From contig JAPKZD010000010.1 in assembly GCA_026393975.1 (NCBI GenBank), forward strand, positions 62,001-126,000: 64,000 nucleotides of DNA, in the 5' to 3' direction. Shown here in pieces: positions 16,349 to 24,476 of the stretch (position 1 is the first letter of the stretch; each line of letters begins with the position of its first letter). The notes beneath the pieces are model-generated. The model was given only the letters and a program-made list of their open reading frames with translations. It was not told where the DNA came from and did not search any database. The DNA comes from Candidatus Aminicenantota bacterium. GTDB taxonomy: Bacteria > Acidobacteriota > Aminicenantia > Aminicenantales > Saccharicenantaceae. A program made the position numbers and the translations under genes.

Positions 16349-16717
16349 ATGAAGAAAGCCACACTTGGCGCACTTGCCATCCTGGTCGTTCTGTCCCTCG
16401 CCGCCTGGGCCGTCGACGTTTCCGGCACCTGGGCCCTGAGCCGGCCGGGCCGCGACGGCGCGATGACGACCCAGGACATCACCATCGTCCAGGAAGGCAA
16501 CAAGATCAAGGTGACCATGCCTCCCGGACCCCGGGGCGGGGATCCGGTCACGGTCGATGGCACCATTGAGGGCAATGCGATCGAATGGAAGGTCGTCCGC
16601 CAGACCCCCCAGGGCGAAACGGTCATCAGCTACAAAGGGACCGTCGAAGGCGACTCCATGAAGGGCACCATGTCCATGAGGGATCGCGTGATCGAGTGGA
16701 CCGCGAAGAAGAAGTAA
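16349..16717 (+). CDS. Small secreted beta-rich protein of unknown function
   Basis: A 122-residue protein with signal peptide MKKATLGALAILVVLSLAAWA. The mature domain starts VDVSGTWALSRPGRDG and is a run of short beta strands (ITIVQEGNKIKVT, TVDGTIEGNAIEW, VISYKGTVEGDSMKGTM), resembling the small lipocalin-like or beta-sandwich proteins common in Acidobacteriota-type genomes. It has no cysteines or catalytic motif. The SD AAAAAAGGAG lies 7 bases before the ATG. A strong hairpin terminator follows at 16755, so the gene is probably the end of a transcript or a monocistron. Confidence 0.65.
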   Translation: MKKATLGALAILVVLSLAAWAVDVSGTWALSRPGRDGAMTTQDITIVQEGNKIKVTMPPGPRGGDPVTVDGTIEGNAIEWKVVRQTPQGETVISYKGTVEGDSMKGTMSMRDRVIEWTAKKK

Positions 16718-16754
16718 GCGGACCTGTTTTTTCCTTTTAGTTTCGTCTAAGAAG

Positions 16755-16789
16755 CGCAGGGGCCGGATTCTATCCAGCCCCTGCGTTTT
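16755..16789 (+). terminator. Intrinsic terminator after the 16349 gene
   Basis: A 12-bp stem with one mismatch (CGCAGGGGCCGG / CCAGCCCCTGCG), 7-base loop, then TTTT. Confidence 0.85.
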
Positions 16790-17040
16790 GCCTGAACCGC
16801 GCGACCGCCCAGCTCACCCTCACCTGAAGCCGGTGGGGAGCAAGGTCCACGTGTCTTCCCTCTTTTTCCGCCTCTTCCGCAGCGGCCGGGGCCCCGGGCT
16901 TGCCCGGGGGTCCACTTCCGCCGTACTCGCCAGTGGATATAAGTCACGGGCGAGTGGCGAGCCGAAGGCTCGTCCCTTGGCCTTGCCAAACAAATCTCCC
17001 TTTAATATGATGAGCGAAAGCTGTCTGCCGAGGAGGTTCC
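16790..17040. other. Structured intergenic region upstream of the S9 peptidase
   Basis: The gene gap 16718-17040 holds the terminator above and then hairpins without an ORF I trust: CCCCGGGC-TT-GCCCGGGG (16892-16909), an ACTCGCC...GGCGAGT pair around 16925-16957, and CGAGCC-GAA-GGCTCG (16958-16972). A weak promoter TTGGCC (16977-16982), 18 bases, TTTAAT (17001-17006) precedes the S9 gene. The hairpins could be a small RNA, an attenuator or a repeat element. Confidence 0.4.
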
Positions 17041-19314
17041 ATGAAACACACCCGTCGGACGATTATCGCCACGCTCTTGTTGATCGCCGCTTTCCTGCCC
17101 GCTTTCCTTTCCGCTCAAGTCACCCGGGCCGATTACGAGAGGGCAACAGGCCTCAGGGCTAAGCTCCAGCCCCTGGCCCTCAACATCGTCGACCGGGGAG
17201 GGTGGATCGGCAAGACCTCCCGTTATTGGTATAGGAAATCCGTTGCGGGCGGCAACGAATTCTGGGTCGCCGACGCGGTCAGCCGCGACAAAAAAATCGC
17301 CTTTGACCACGCCAAGCTGGCCGCCGCCCTAGCCGCGGCCTCGGGCGAGAAAGTGGAAGCTCTCAACCTCCCGTTCCAGACGATCACCTTCGCCGAGGAC
17401 GAGAAGTCCGTCGAATTCGCCGCAGCGGGTTTCCGCTATTCCTATGACCTCGCGACCTATGCCTGCAAGAAGCTCGGACCGGTCGAGCCGAGAGGCGGCC
17501 GAGGCGGTGGGATGACTATGTGGGAAAGGGGGCCGGCCCCCGAGGCCGCTTCGAAAGAAACGAAAGCCTCTCCGGACGGGAAGTGGGAAGTTTTCATAAA
17601 GAACTATAACGTGTATCTCCGGGACAAAGAGAAGAAGGAGGAATCGATCCTGAGCCGCGACGGCACGGAGGGCGATTACTACACCTTCGAATCCCTGACC
17701 TGGTCGCCCGATTCGAAGAAAATTGCCTCGTTCCGCCTGCGCCGCGGATACCACCGTCTCGTCCATTACGTCGAGTCGTCGCCGTCCGACCAACTCCAGC
17801 CGAAGTCCTACACCATGGAATACGCCAAGCCGGGCGACGTCCTCGACATCGAGCGGCCGGTCCTGTTCCTCGTCGAGACCAAGGCGCGGATCGAAGTAGA
17901 GGACGCGCTTTTCCGGAACCCCTACGAACTGACGGACTTGGCTTGGCGCAAGGACAGCCGGGCATTCACCTTCGAGGTCAACCAGCGCGGCCACCAGGTC
18001 TACCGGGTCGTCGAGGTCGACGGGACGACGGGCACGGCCCGGGCCGTCATCGACGAAGAGGCGAAGACATTCTTCTGCTACAGCGGGAAAAAGTTTCGAT
18101 ATGACATCGACGACGGCCGCGAGGTCGTCTGGATGTCGGAGCGCGACGGCTGGAACCACCTCTATCTCTACGACGGGACCACCGGCGCGGTCAAGAATCA
18201 GATCACTCAAGGGGAGTGGGTTGTCCGCTCCGTCGACAAGGTCGACGAGGAAAAACGCCAGGTTTATTTCCAAGCGAGCGGCACTACCCCCGGCCGGGAC
18301 CCGTACTTCACGGACGCGTTCAGGATCAACCTCGACGGGACGGGCCTTATCCGGCTGACCGAAGGAGAGGGCAACCACACGGTCGCCTATTCGCCGGACA
18401 TGACCTATTTCGTCGACACTTGGTCGTGCGTCGACACCGCCACGACGAGCGAGATCCGTCGGGTCGCCGATCGGAGCATCGTCATGACCGTGGAAAAGGG
18501 GGACATCGGCGGTCTCCTCAAGGCCGGCTGGCGGGCGCCCGAGGTCTTCGTGGCCAAGGCCCGGGACGGGAAAACCGATATCTGGGGCATCATCGTCCGG
18601 CCGTCGAACTTCGATCCCAAGAAAAAATACCCCGTCATCGAGTACATCTACGCCGGGCCGCAGGGCTCGTTCGTCCCCAAATCCTTCCAGGCTTACAGCT
18701 CCATGCGGGCTCTGGCCGAACTGGGCTTCATCGTCAGCCAGTGCGACGGCCTGGGGACGAGCAACCGCTCCAAGGCCTTCCACGACGTCTGCTGGAAGAA
18801 CCTGGGCGACGCCGGGTTCCCGGACCGGGTCCTCTGGCACAAGGCCGCGGCCGCGAAGTACCCGTACTACGACCTCACCCGGGTCGGCATCTACGGGAAT
18901 TCGGCCGGCGGTCAGAACGCCCTCGGCGGGCTCCTGTTCCAGCCCGACTTCTACAAGGCCGGCGTCGCCTCCTGCGGCTGTCATGACAACCGCATGGACA
19001 AGATGTGGTGGAACGAGCAGTGGATGGGCTGGCCTCTCGGCCCCGAATACGCCGCTTCGTCGAACGTCGACAACGCCGGGCGGCTCCAGGGACAGCTCCT
19101 GCTCATCGTCGGCGAGATGGACACAAACGTCGACCCGGCCTCGACCATGCAGGTCGTCAACGCTTTGATCAAGGCGAACAAAGTGTTCGACCTCTTGGTC
19201 ATCCCCGGAGCCGGGCACGGCATGGGCGGCGCCTACGGCGAGCGGAAGATGTTCGATTTCTTCGTCAGGAATCTTCTCGGAGCCAATCCGCCGGATTGGA
19301 ATAAGGGCAGATAA
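17041..19314 (+). CDS. S9 family prolyl-oligopeptidase (DPP IV-like), secreted
   Basis: A 757-residue exported serine peptidase; start ATG 17041 after GAGGAGGTTCC. Signal peptide at 1-26. The N-terminal half is a beta-propeller of the dipeptidyl-peptidase IV type ([19 protein letters not shown] and LTWSP blade motifs; residues about 170-480). The C-terminal alpha/beta-hydrolase has the nucleophile in [11 protein letters not shown], the acid in GEMDTNVDP and the His in PGAGHGMGG. It probably removes dipeptides after proline or alanine from peptides outside the cytoplasm. The serine motif is GNSAGG rather than the usual GWSYGG of DPP IV, so specificity may differ. It lies directly upstream of the two-component system, separated by the CGTTCAT repeats. 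Confidence 0.9.
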   Translation: MKHTRRTIIATLLLIAAFLPAFLSAQVTRADYERATGLRAKLQPLALNIVDRGGWIGKTSRYWYRKSVAGGNEFWVADAVSRDKKIAFDHAKLAAALAAASGEKVEALNLPFQTITFAEDEKSVEFAAAGFRYSYDLATYACKKLGPVEPRGGRGGGMTMWERGPAPEAASKETKASPDGKWEVFIKNYNVYLRDKEKKEESILSRDGTEGDYYTFESLTWSPDSKKIASFRLRRGYHRLVHYVESSPSDQLQPKSYTMEYAKPGDVLDIERPVLFLVETKARIEVEDALFRNPYELTDLAWRKDSRAFTFEVNQRGHQVYRVVEVDGTTGTARAVIDEEAKTFFCYSGKKFRYDIDDGREVVWMSERDGWNHLYLYDGTTGAVKNQITQGEWVVRSVDKVDEEKRQVYFQASGTTPGRDPYFTDAFRINLDGTGLIRLTEGEGNHTVAYSPDMTYFVDTWSCVDTATTSEIRRVADRSIVMTVEKGDIGGLLKAGWRAPEVFVAKARDGKTDIWGIIVRPSNFDPKKKYPVIEYIYAGPQGSFVPKSFQAYSSMRALAELGFIVSQCDGLGTSNRSKAFHDVCWKNLGDAGFPDRVLWHKAAAAKYPYYDLTRVGIYGNSAGGQNALGGLLFQPDFYKAGVASCGCHDNRMDKMWWNEQWMGWPLGPEYAASSNVDNAGRLQGQLLLIVGEMDTNVDPASTMQVVNALIKANKVFDLLVIPGAGHGMGGAYGERKMFDFFVRNLLGANPPDWNKGR

Positions 19315-19330
19315 GGGGCCGGGCCCATTC

Positions 19331-19366
19331 CGTTCATCTCCCGTTCATCTTCGTTTATGGCATAAT
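19331..19366 (+). promoter_or_regulatory. CGTTCAT direct-repeat operator and promoter of the two-component operon
   Basis: CGTTCAT at 19331-19337 and again at 19342-19348 (11-bp period), with a degenerate third copy CGTTTAT at 19352-19358, then a -10-like CATAAT at 19361-19366. No -35 match is present; the repeats occupy its place. This is the geometry of PhoB/OmpR-type activator sites. The regulator ATG follows 17 bases after the -10 without a clear SD. Confidence 0.7.
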
Positions 19367-19383
19367 AGTCCGGGATCGATGCC

Positions 19384-20055
19384 ATGCGCCTCCTGATCGT
19401 CGAAGACAACCGTGCTCTCCTCAAGAGCCTCAGGAAGGGACTCCAGGAAGAGGGCTTCACGGTGGACGCCGCCGACGACGGGGAAGAGGGCTTGTTCCTG
19501 GCCGAGCACAACGAATACGACGTCGTCATCCTGGACTTGTTGCTGCCGAAGCTCGACGGTCTGAAGCTCCTTCAGGCCCTGCGGCGCGCCGACATTCAAA
19601 CTCACGTCCTCGTCCTGACGGCACTCGACGCCGTCGACGAAACGGTCCGCGGGTTGAACACGGGCGCCGACGATTACATGACCAAGCCGTTCCGTTTCGA
19701 GGAGCTCTTAGCCCGGGTCCGGGCCCTGCTCCGCCGGAAGTACCAGAAAAAAGACCCGCGTCTCGTCGTCGCCGATCTGGAGATCGACACGGTCGCCCGC
19801 AACGTCCGGCGCCGCGGAAAGGACGTTCCCCTGCGGCCAAAGGAATATGCCCTGCTCGAATTCCTCGCCCATCACGCCGGAGAGGTTGTCCCGCGGTCGA
19901 TGATCTGGGAACACCTCTACGACTGGCAGGACGAATCGATCAGCAACACCATAGACGTCTTTATCAGCCGGCTGCGCAAGAAAATCGACCGGCCGGGTCT
20001 GCCGCCCCTGATCCACACGGTGCGCGGCGCCGGCTACCAGTTGAAGGGTGGATGA
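19384..20055 (+). CDS. OmpR/PhoB-family response regulator
   Basis: A 223-residue transcription regulator. Receiver domain at residues 1-120 with acidic pocket IVEDN, phospho-acceptor Asp51 in VVILDLLLP, and Lys101 in DDYMTKPF. A C-terminal winged-helix domain (about 127-222) includes LRPKEYALLEFLAHH and the DNA-contact region ISNTIDVFISRLRKKI, then HTVRGAGYQL. It is most like the CusR/QseB/PmrA group. It overlaps the start region of the kinase gene (ATG 4 bases after the regulator frame stop begins), so the pair is co-expressed. The tandem CGTTCAT repeats in front of it and of the 21532 gene are the likely binding sites, implying autoregulation. Confidence 0.95.
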   Translation: MRLLIVEDNRALLKSLRKGLQEEGFTVDAADDGEEGLFLAEHNEYDVVILDLLLPKLDGLKLLQALRRADIQTHVLVLTALDAVDETVRGLNTGADDYMTKPFRFEELLARVRALLRRKYQKKDPRLVVADLEIDTVARNVRRRGKDVPLRPKEYALLEFLAHHAGEVVPRSMIWEHLYDWQDESISNTIDVFISRLRKKIDRPGLPPLIHTVRGAGYQLKGG

Positions 20056-20056
20056 C

Positions 20057-21466
20057 ATGCGTTCGCTCCGGCTGAAATTGATCTTGGGCTCTCTCTTCGT
20101 CCTCGGGACGGTCATCATCAGCTTTGGCCTGTTCGTCTATTTCGCCAAAAGCCGCGCCCTCCTGTCCGTTATGGACGGCCGGCTCGCGGCGGGCGTGAAG
20201 GCGCTGGCCAGTCACGTTGAACGGGATTCTGGACGGCTCATCTTCGCGCCCGCCGAGGATTATGACATCCGCGGGGAGCTGCCCCCGGCCTACCGGATCA
20301 TCGACGAGCAGGGCCGGGAGATCGCGCGGTCGGCCGCAGGATCTTCCCCGGCTTGGCCCGTGGAGCGGCCGGTGGAAGGACGTTCCCTTTTGGCAACGAT
20401 GGGAACGGGAAAGGACGGCCGCTGGCGTGTCGTGACATTTTCCTCACGCATCTCCGGCGAACAGGACCGCGCCGAAGAGAACGAGCCGAGCATGACGCCG
20501 GCCGCCGTGGTCACGATCCAGTGCGCGACACCGCTCGGGCCGATCAGCCACGAGCTCAGGGAGTTCGTCTCCCAGCTGGCCGTCCTGGCCCTGGCCGCCT
20601 TCCTCATCGCCGGCGGCGGCAGTTTCCTGCTGGCCGGGCGGGCCCTCCGGCCGATCCGGCGCATCAATGAGGCGCTGGCCAACGTTTCCGAAACCCGGCT
20701 CGACGAACGGCTCGACCCCCGTCCGTTCGACAAGGAGCTCCATCCGCTCATCGGCCAGCTGAACGCGGCCTTGGACCGGCTCGAAGAGGCCTTCCGGAGA
20801 GAGCGGCAGTTCACGGCCGACGTTTCCCATGAGCTGCGGACACCGGTGGCCGGGATCCTCAGCACCATCGAGGTCCTGCTCCGGAAAGAACGCTCCGAAA
20901 AAGAGCTCAGAGAGGCCCACGAGGACAACCTCGAAATCGGCCGCTCCATGCAGTCCATGATCGAGCGGCTGCTCCTTCTCGCCCGCATGGACGCGGGGAA
21001 GGCGAGTCCGCGAAGGCAGTCCACCCCGCTCGCGGCCCTCGTCGGCGAGATCCTGGCCGCGGCCGGGCCAGAGGCTCAGAAACGGAATCTCCGGCTGAGC
21101 CAAGACGTCGATGCCGCGCTGCGGGCCGATATCGACCCCGACCAGATGAAAATCGTTCTGGCAAATCTCGTCGACAACGCCGTCCGCTACAACCGTCCGG
21201 ATGGGAGCGTCACTGTCGGGGCCCGAAGGTCCCCCGAAGGGCTCGTCGTGGAGGTCAGGGATTCGGGGATGGGCATCCCGGCGGACCAGCTTCCCTTGGT
21301 CTTCGACCGATTCCACCGCGTCGACTCTTCGCGTTCCGAGGAGACGGGAGGATGCGGGCTGGGCTTATCCATCGCCCGGAAGATCGTCGAAGCTCACGGC
21401 GGGCGGATCTTGGCCTCGAGCGGCCCGTCGGGGAGCGTTTTCTCCATCATTCTCCCGGAAGCCTGA
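20057..21466 (+). CDS. Sensor histidine kinase
   Basis: A 469-residue membrane kinase, partner of the regulator just upstream. TM1 about residues 8-30, a periplasmic sensor of about 140 residues, TM2 about 172-194, HAMP (about 195-247, ALRPIRRINEAL), HisKA with phospho-acceptor His258 in TADVSHELRTPV, and HATPase_c with N-box NLVDNAVRYNR, G1 DSGMGIP and G2 GGCGLGLSIA. Architecture is that of classic OmpR-type kinases. The ATG at 20057 is chosen; the track GTG at 20048 lies in its SD-like AAGGGTGGATGAC. The signal is unknown. Nearby DUF5916 and PepSY genes suggest an envelope-related stimulus. Confidence 0.95.
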   Translation: MRSLRLKLILGSLFVLGTVIISFGLFVYFAKSRALLSVMDGRLAAGVKALASHVERDSGRLIFAPAEDYDIRGELPPAYRIIDEQGREIARSAAGSSPAWPVERPVEGRSLLATMGTGKDGRWRVVTFSSRISGEQDRAEENEPSMTPAAVVTIQCATPLGPISHELREFVSQLAVLALAAFLIAGGGSFLLAGRALRPIRRINEALANVSETRLDERLDPRPFDKELHPLIGQLNAALDRLEEAFRRERQFTADVSHELRTPVAGILSTIEVLLRKERSEKELREAHEDNLEIGRSMQSMIERLLLLARMDAGKASPRRQSTPLAALVGEILAAAGPEAQKRNLRLSQDVDAALRADIDPDQMKIVLANLVDNAVRYNRPDGSVTVGARRSPEGLVVEVRDSGMGIPADQLPLVFDRFHRVDSSRSEETGGCGLGLSIARKIVEAHGGRILASSGPSGSVFSIILPEA

Positions 21467-21478
21467 ACCCCCGCCCCC

Positions 21479-21513
21479 CGTTCATCATCCGTTCATGTGC
21501 GCAGAGTTATGCT
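21479..21513 (+). promoter_or_regulatory. CGTTCAT direct-repeat operator and promoter of the DUF5916 gene
   Basis: CGTTCAT at 21479-21485 and 21490-21496, the same 11-bp period and flanks as at 19331, followed 11 bases later by a -10-like TATGCT (21508-21513). At 19331 the corresponding gap from second repeat to -10 is 12 bases. The downstream ATG at 21532 has GAGGAGATCTGC. Confidence 0.7.
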
Positions 21514-21531
21514 GACCATGAGGAGATCTGC

Positions 21532-23709
21532 ATGACATTTCGGAACGCTCTCCGCACGCCGGCCGTTGCCCTGGCGGCGCTCCTGTTTGCCTCCGTGGCC
21601 GCCCCGGCTGGCGCCCAGACCAGCGTCCCCGACAAGCTCCAAGCCATGCGCGTCGAGACTCCCGTCAAGCTCGACGGTGTCCTGGATGAGAAAGTCTGGG
21701 CCAAGGCTCCGCATATCTCGAATTTCACCCAGCGCGAGCTAGCCGAGAACGCGCCGGCCACGGAGAGGACCGAAGTCGCGGTCCTTTACAACCGGACGGA
21801 GCTCACCATCGGCGTCTGGTGCTTCGATGACGAGCCGGACAAGATCGTCGCCCAAAAGATGAAGTGGGACTTCGAGTACGGCGTGGAGGATAATTTCCTC
21901 TTCGTCCTCGACACCTATGCGGATAAACGGAATGCCTATCTCTTCGCTACGAACCCCAACGGCGCCCAGTACGACGCCCTCGTCGTCGATAACAGCCGAA
22001 GGACCAACGTCGACTGGAACGGGGTGTGGTATGTCGCCGCCAAGCGGACGAGCGAGGGCTGGTTCGCCGAGATCAAGATCCCTTTTTCGACGCTCAAGTT
22101 CAGCGCGGCGGAGGGGCAGACTTGGGGGATCAACTTCGAGCGCAACATCCGGCGCAAGCGCGAACAGGTCCTCTGGCAAGGATGGTCGCGCGACGCCTCG
22201 ATCGTCCAGGTCAACCGGGCAGGATCTCTCGCCGGGCTCAAAAACCTGACCCGGATGAAAGTCTTCGAGTTCAGGCCCTACGCCCTGGCCGGGGTGGAAA
22301 AGGAGAGCGGCACGCCCGGAAAGACGGTGGGCGACCTGGGGTTGGATTGGAGCTACCTCGTCAACCCGACGGTCAAGATGGACTTCACCGTCAACCCTGA
22401 CTTCGCTCAGGTCGAATCGGACAACCTGATCGTCAACTTGACCAGGTTCTCCGTCCGTCTCCCGGAAAAGCGGCAATTCTTCCTCGAGGCCCAGAACTTC
22501 TTTGACTTTCCCCTCGGCGGGGCCCGGGCCTTCTACAGCCGTCGGATCGGCATCTTTGAGGAACAGCTTACGCCCATTCTCGGCGGCGCCCGTTTTCTGG
22601 GGAAAATGGGTCCGTCGACGCTCGGCGTCATGGTCCTTCAAACCCAAAGAACGGACGTCTCGGCCGCAACGAATTTCTCCCTGGTCCGATGGAAGCAGGA
22701 CATCCTGGAGCAATCCTCGGTCGGCTTCCTGGCCGTCGGGTCGGTCCAGAACGGGCGTTTCAACGGAACGGGCGGCGTGGACGCGCTCTATTCCACGTCC
22801 AAGCTCTTCGGGAACAAGAACTTCCAGATCGGCGGGGCCTACGCCGCGACCTACACCTCGGACCGGGAGACAAAGTCCGGAAGCGCCCACCGCCTGTTTT
22901 TCAACTTTCCCAACGACCTGATGGAGATCAGCTCCTCTTGGGAGAGGGTCGGTCAGGATTTTAACCCCGAGGTTGGGTTCCTGAGCCGGACGAGCTACCA
23001 GCTCTATACCGCGAAATGGCGGATCAACCCCCGGCCGGGCTTTTTGCCATGGATCCAGAAGCTCCAATTCAAACCTCTCGATATCAATTATTATATCGAC
23101 GACCGGACACACCAGATGCAGTCCGTCTACATGGAGTTCCGGCCGCTGGCCGTGTTTTTTAAGAGCGGCGAGATGCTGGAGATCAACATCCAGCGCAACG
23201 CCGAAAACCTGACCGAGGATTTCGAGATCCGGCCGGGGACCATCGTTCCCGCCGGGCGCTACTGGACCAACCGCGGGGAGATCCAGTTCGATACGTTCGA
23301 CGGGCGCCCGCTCGTCTTCGGCGCCGGCGTCAATTGGGGAAAATTCTACGACGGGTCGAGCACGGAGTGGAGCGCTAACCTGACCTGGAAGCCGACCAAA
23401 TTTTATGGATTGGGACTGTCCTATCAACGCAACGACATCAGCCTCCCGCCGAGCGGGTTCGTCATCGACGAAATCGTGGGACGGATGAATTTTTCCTTGA
23501 CGCCGAAGCTGTTCGGCGCCGTCTTGGCCCAATGGAACAACGACGCGAACGAGCTCCTCTTCAACTTCCGCGTCACCTGGATCCCCAAGCCCGGGGCCAT
23601 CCTCTATTTCGTTTTCAATCAATTCGGTGATACCCTGGACCCCCGGCGATTGCGGATAAACAAGACCGTGGCCATGGTCAAGTTCGTCTGGTATTTCGGC
23701 ACGAAATAA
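21532..23709 (+). CDS. CBM9-like / DUF5916 outer-membrane protein
   Basis: A 725-residue exported protein. Signal peptide at 1-28 (ALAALLFASVAAPAGAQ). Residues about 38-215 form a CBM9-like sandwich domain (TPVKLDGVLDEKVWAKA, then VLYNRTELTIGVWCFDDEP and WFAEIKIPFSTLKF). The rest matches DUF5916: FTVNPDFAQVESD, LPEKRQFFLEAQNFF and FYSRRIGI, followed by aromatic-rich alternating strands to a C-terminal KFVWYFGTK, consistent with a membrane beta-barrel. Proposed roles include carbohydrate or oligomer binding and outer-membrane transport; none is proven. The ATG 21532 has a good SD; the track start 21352 lies inside the kinase gene. CGTTCAT repeats put it under the adjacent regulator. A paralogue is at 38247. 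Confidence 0.85.
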   Translation: MTFRNALRTPAVALAALLFASVAAPAGAQTSVPDKLQAMRVETPVKLDGVLDEKVWAKAPHISNFTQRELAENAPATERTEVAVLYNRTELTIGVWCFDDEPDKIVAQKMKWDFEYGVEDNFLFVLDTYADKRNAYLFATNPNGAQYDALVVDNSRRTNVDWNGVWYVAAKRTSEGWFAEIKIPFSTLKFSAAEGQTWGINFERNIRRKREQVLWQGWSRDASIVQVNRAGSLAGLKNLTRMKVFEFRPYALAGVEKESGTPGKTVGDLGLDWSYLVNPTVKMDFTVNPDFAQVESDNLIVNLTRFSVRLPEKRQFFLEAQNFFDFPLGGARAFYSRRIGIFEEQLTPILGGARFLGKMGPSTLGVMVLQTQRTDVSAATNFSLVRWKQDILEQSSVGFLAVGSVQNGRFNGTGGVDALYSTSKLFGNKNFQIGGAYAATYTSDRETKSGSAHRLFFNFPNDLMEISSSWERVGQDFNPEVGFLSRTSYQLYTAKWRINPRPGFLPWIQKLQFKPLDINYYIDDRTHQMQSVYMEFRPLAVFFKSGEMLEINIQRNAENLTEDFEIRPGTIVPAGRYWTNRGEIQFDTFDGRPLVFGAGVNWGKFYDGSSTEWSANLTWKPTKFYGLGLSYQRNDISLPPSGFVIDEIVGRMNFSLTPKLFGAVLAQWNNDANELLFNFRVTWIPKPGAILYFVFNQFGDTLDPRRLRINKTVAMVKFVWYFGTK

Positions 23710-23787
23710 CGCGGCCCGGCAAGGCCCGATGAGGGATAGATGCTATGGCAGAGGAAGAAAAGAAATCCGCAAGAAAGGAGTCGTCAA

Positions 23788-24408
23788 ATGAAGAATTTCG
23801 CTAAGGTTCTTGGTGCCGTCCTTGTCCTGGCCTTGCTCGTTCCGGTGATCGGAACCGCCCAGAGGCAGGAGAAGAAGGAAAGGAATGCCGCGAGCGACGC
23901 TAAAGCCCTGGCCGGCGCGGCCAAGGTCACGCTCGCCGCCGCGCTGGATAAGGCTCTCAAGGCCGCTCCCGGCACCGTTCTCTCAGGCGAGCTCGAGCAG
24001 GAAAAGAACATGCTCATCTTCACGTTCGATATCCTGCCCAAGCTCACGAGCGAAGAGATCACGGAGATCCACGTCGACGCCAAGACGGGCGCCGTCGTCA
24101 AGGCCGTGGAAGAGACCGAAAAGGAAGAGGTGGAGGGAAAGAAAGCAGAGGCGGCCGAAGGCGCCGAGGAACCGTCCATCGCGGACATGCAGTCCCTGGC
24201 CAAGACGGCCAAGGTGACGATGGCCGCGGCCCTGCAGACGGCCCTCAAGGCCGCCCCCGGAACGGCCCTCGCGGCCGAGCTCGAGAACGAGGCTGGCTTG
24301 CTCATTTTCAGCTTCGATATCCTGCCGTCCCCGTCCGCGACCGAGCTCAAGGAAGTCCACGTCGACGCCAAGACCGGACTTGTCATCAAGACCGAAATAG
24401 AAAAATAG
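23788..24408 (+). CDS. Exported protein with two PepSY domains
   Basis: A 206-residue protein. Signal peptide MKNFAKVLGAVLVLALLVPVIG. Two homologous PepSY units (residues about 36-105 and 128-206) each contain VT.AAAL.KALKAAPGT-like helices, LIF(T/S)FDILP and a final (I/V)HVDAKTG. A Glu/Lys/Ala-rich linker separates them. PepSY proteins are often periplasmic modulators of proteases or kinases and are commonly encoded beside OmpR-type two-component systems, as here. The ATG 23788 follows AAAGGAGTCGTCAA; the track start 23740 is upstream of that SD. It may be read through from the DUF5916 gene 78 bases upstream, since no terminator is seen between them. Confidence 0.8.
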   Translation: MKNFAKVLGAVLVLALLVPVIGTAQRQEKKERNAASDAKALAGAAKVTLAAALDKALKAAPGTVLSGELEQEKNMLIFTFDILPKLTSEEITEIHVDAKTGAVVKAVEETEKEEVEGKKAEAAEGAEEPSIADMQSLAKTAKVTMAAALQTALKAAPGTALAAELENEAGLLIFSFDILPSPSATELKEVHVDAKTGLVIKTEIEK

Positions 24409-24432
24409 GCGCGTCCCGCCGCCGATCGTTTC

Positions 24433-24460
24433 TTGACACGGGCCACGGATTCCATAGAAT
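24433..24460 (+). promoter_or_regulatory. Strong sigma-70-type promoter for the heptose operon
   Basis: Consensus TTGACA (24433-24438), 16-base spacer, TAGAAT (24455-24460). Start predicted near 24467, about 10 bases before the TTG start of the GT9 gene, so the leader is very short. Confidence 0.8.
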
Positions 24461-24476
24461 CGGAAAGAGGCGGAAT

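Noticed and set aside
23751-23812. Short ORF ATGGCAGAGG... overlapping the PepSY start
   Set aside because: About 20 codons, no SD of its own and no conserved features; probably chance.
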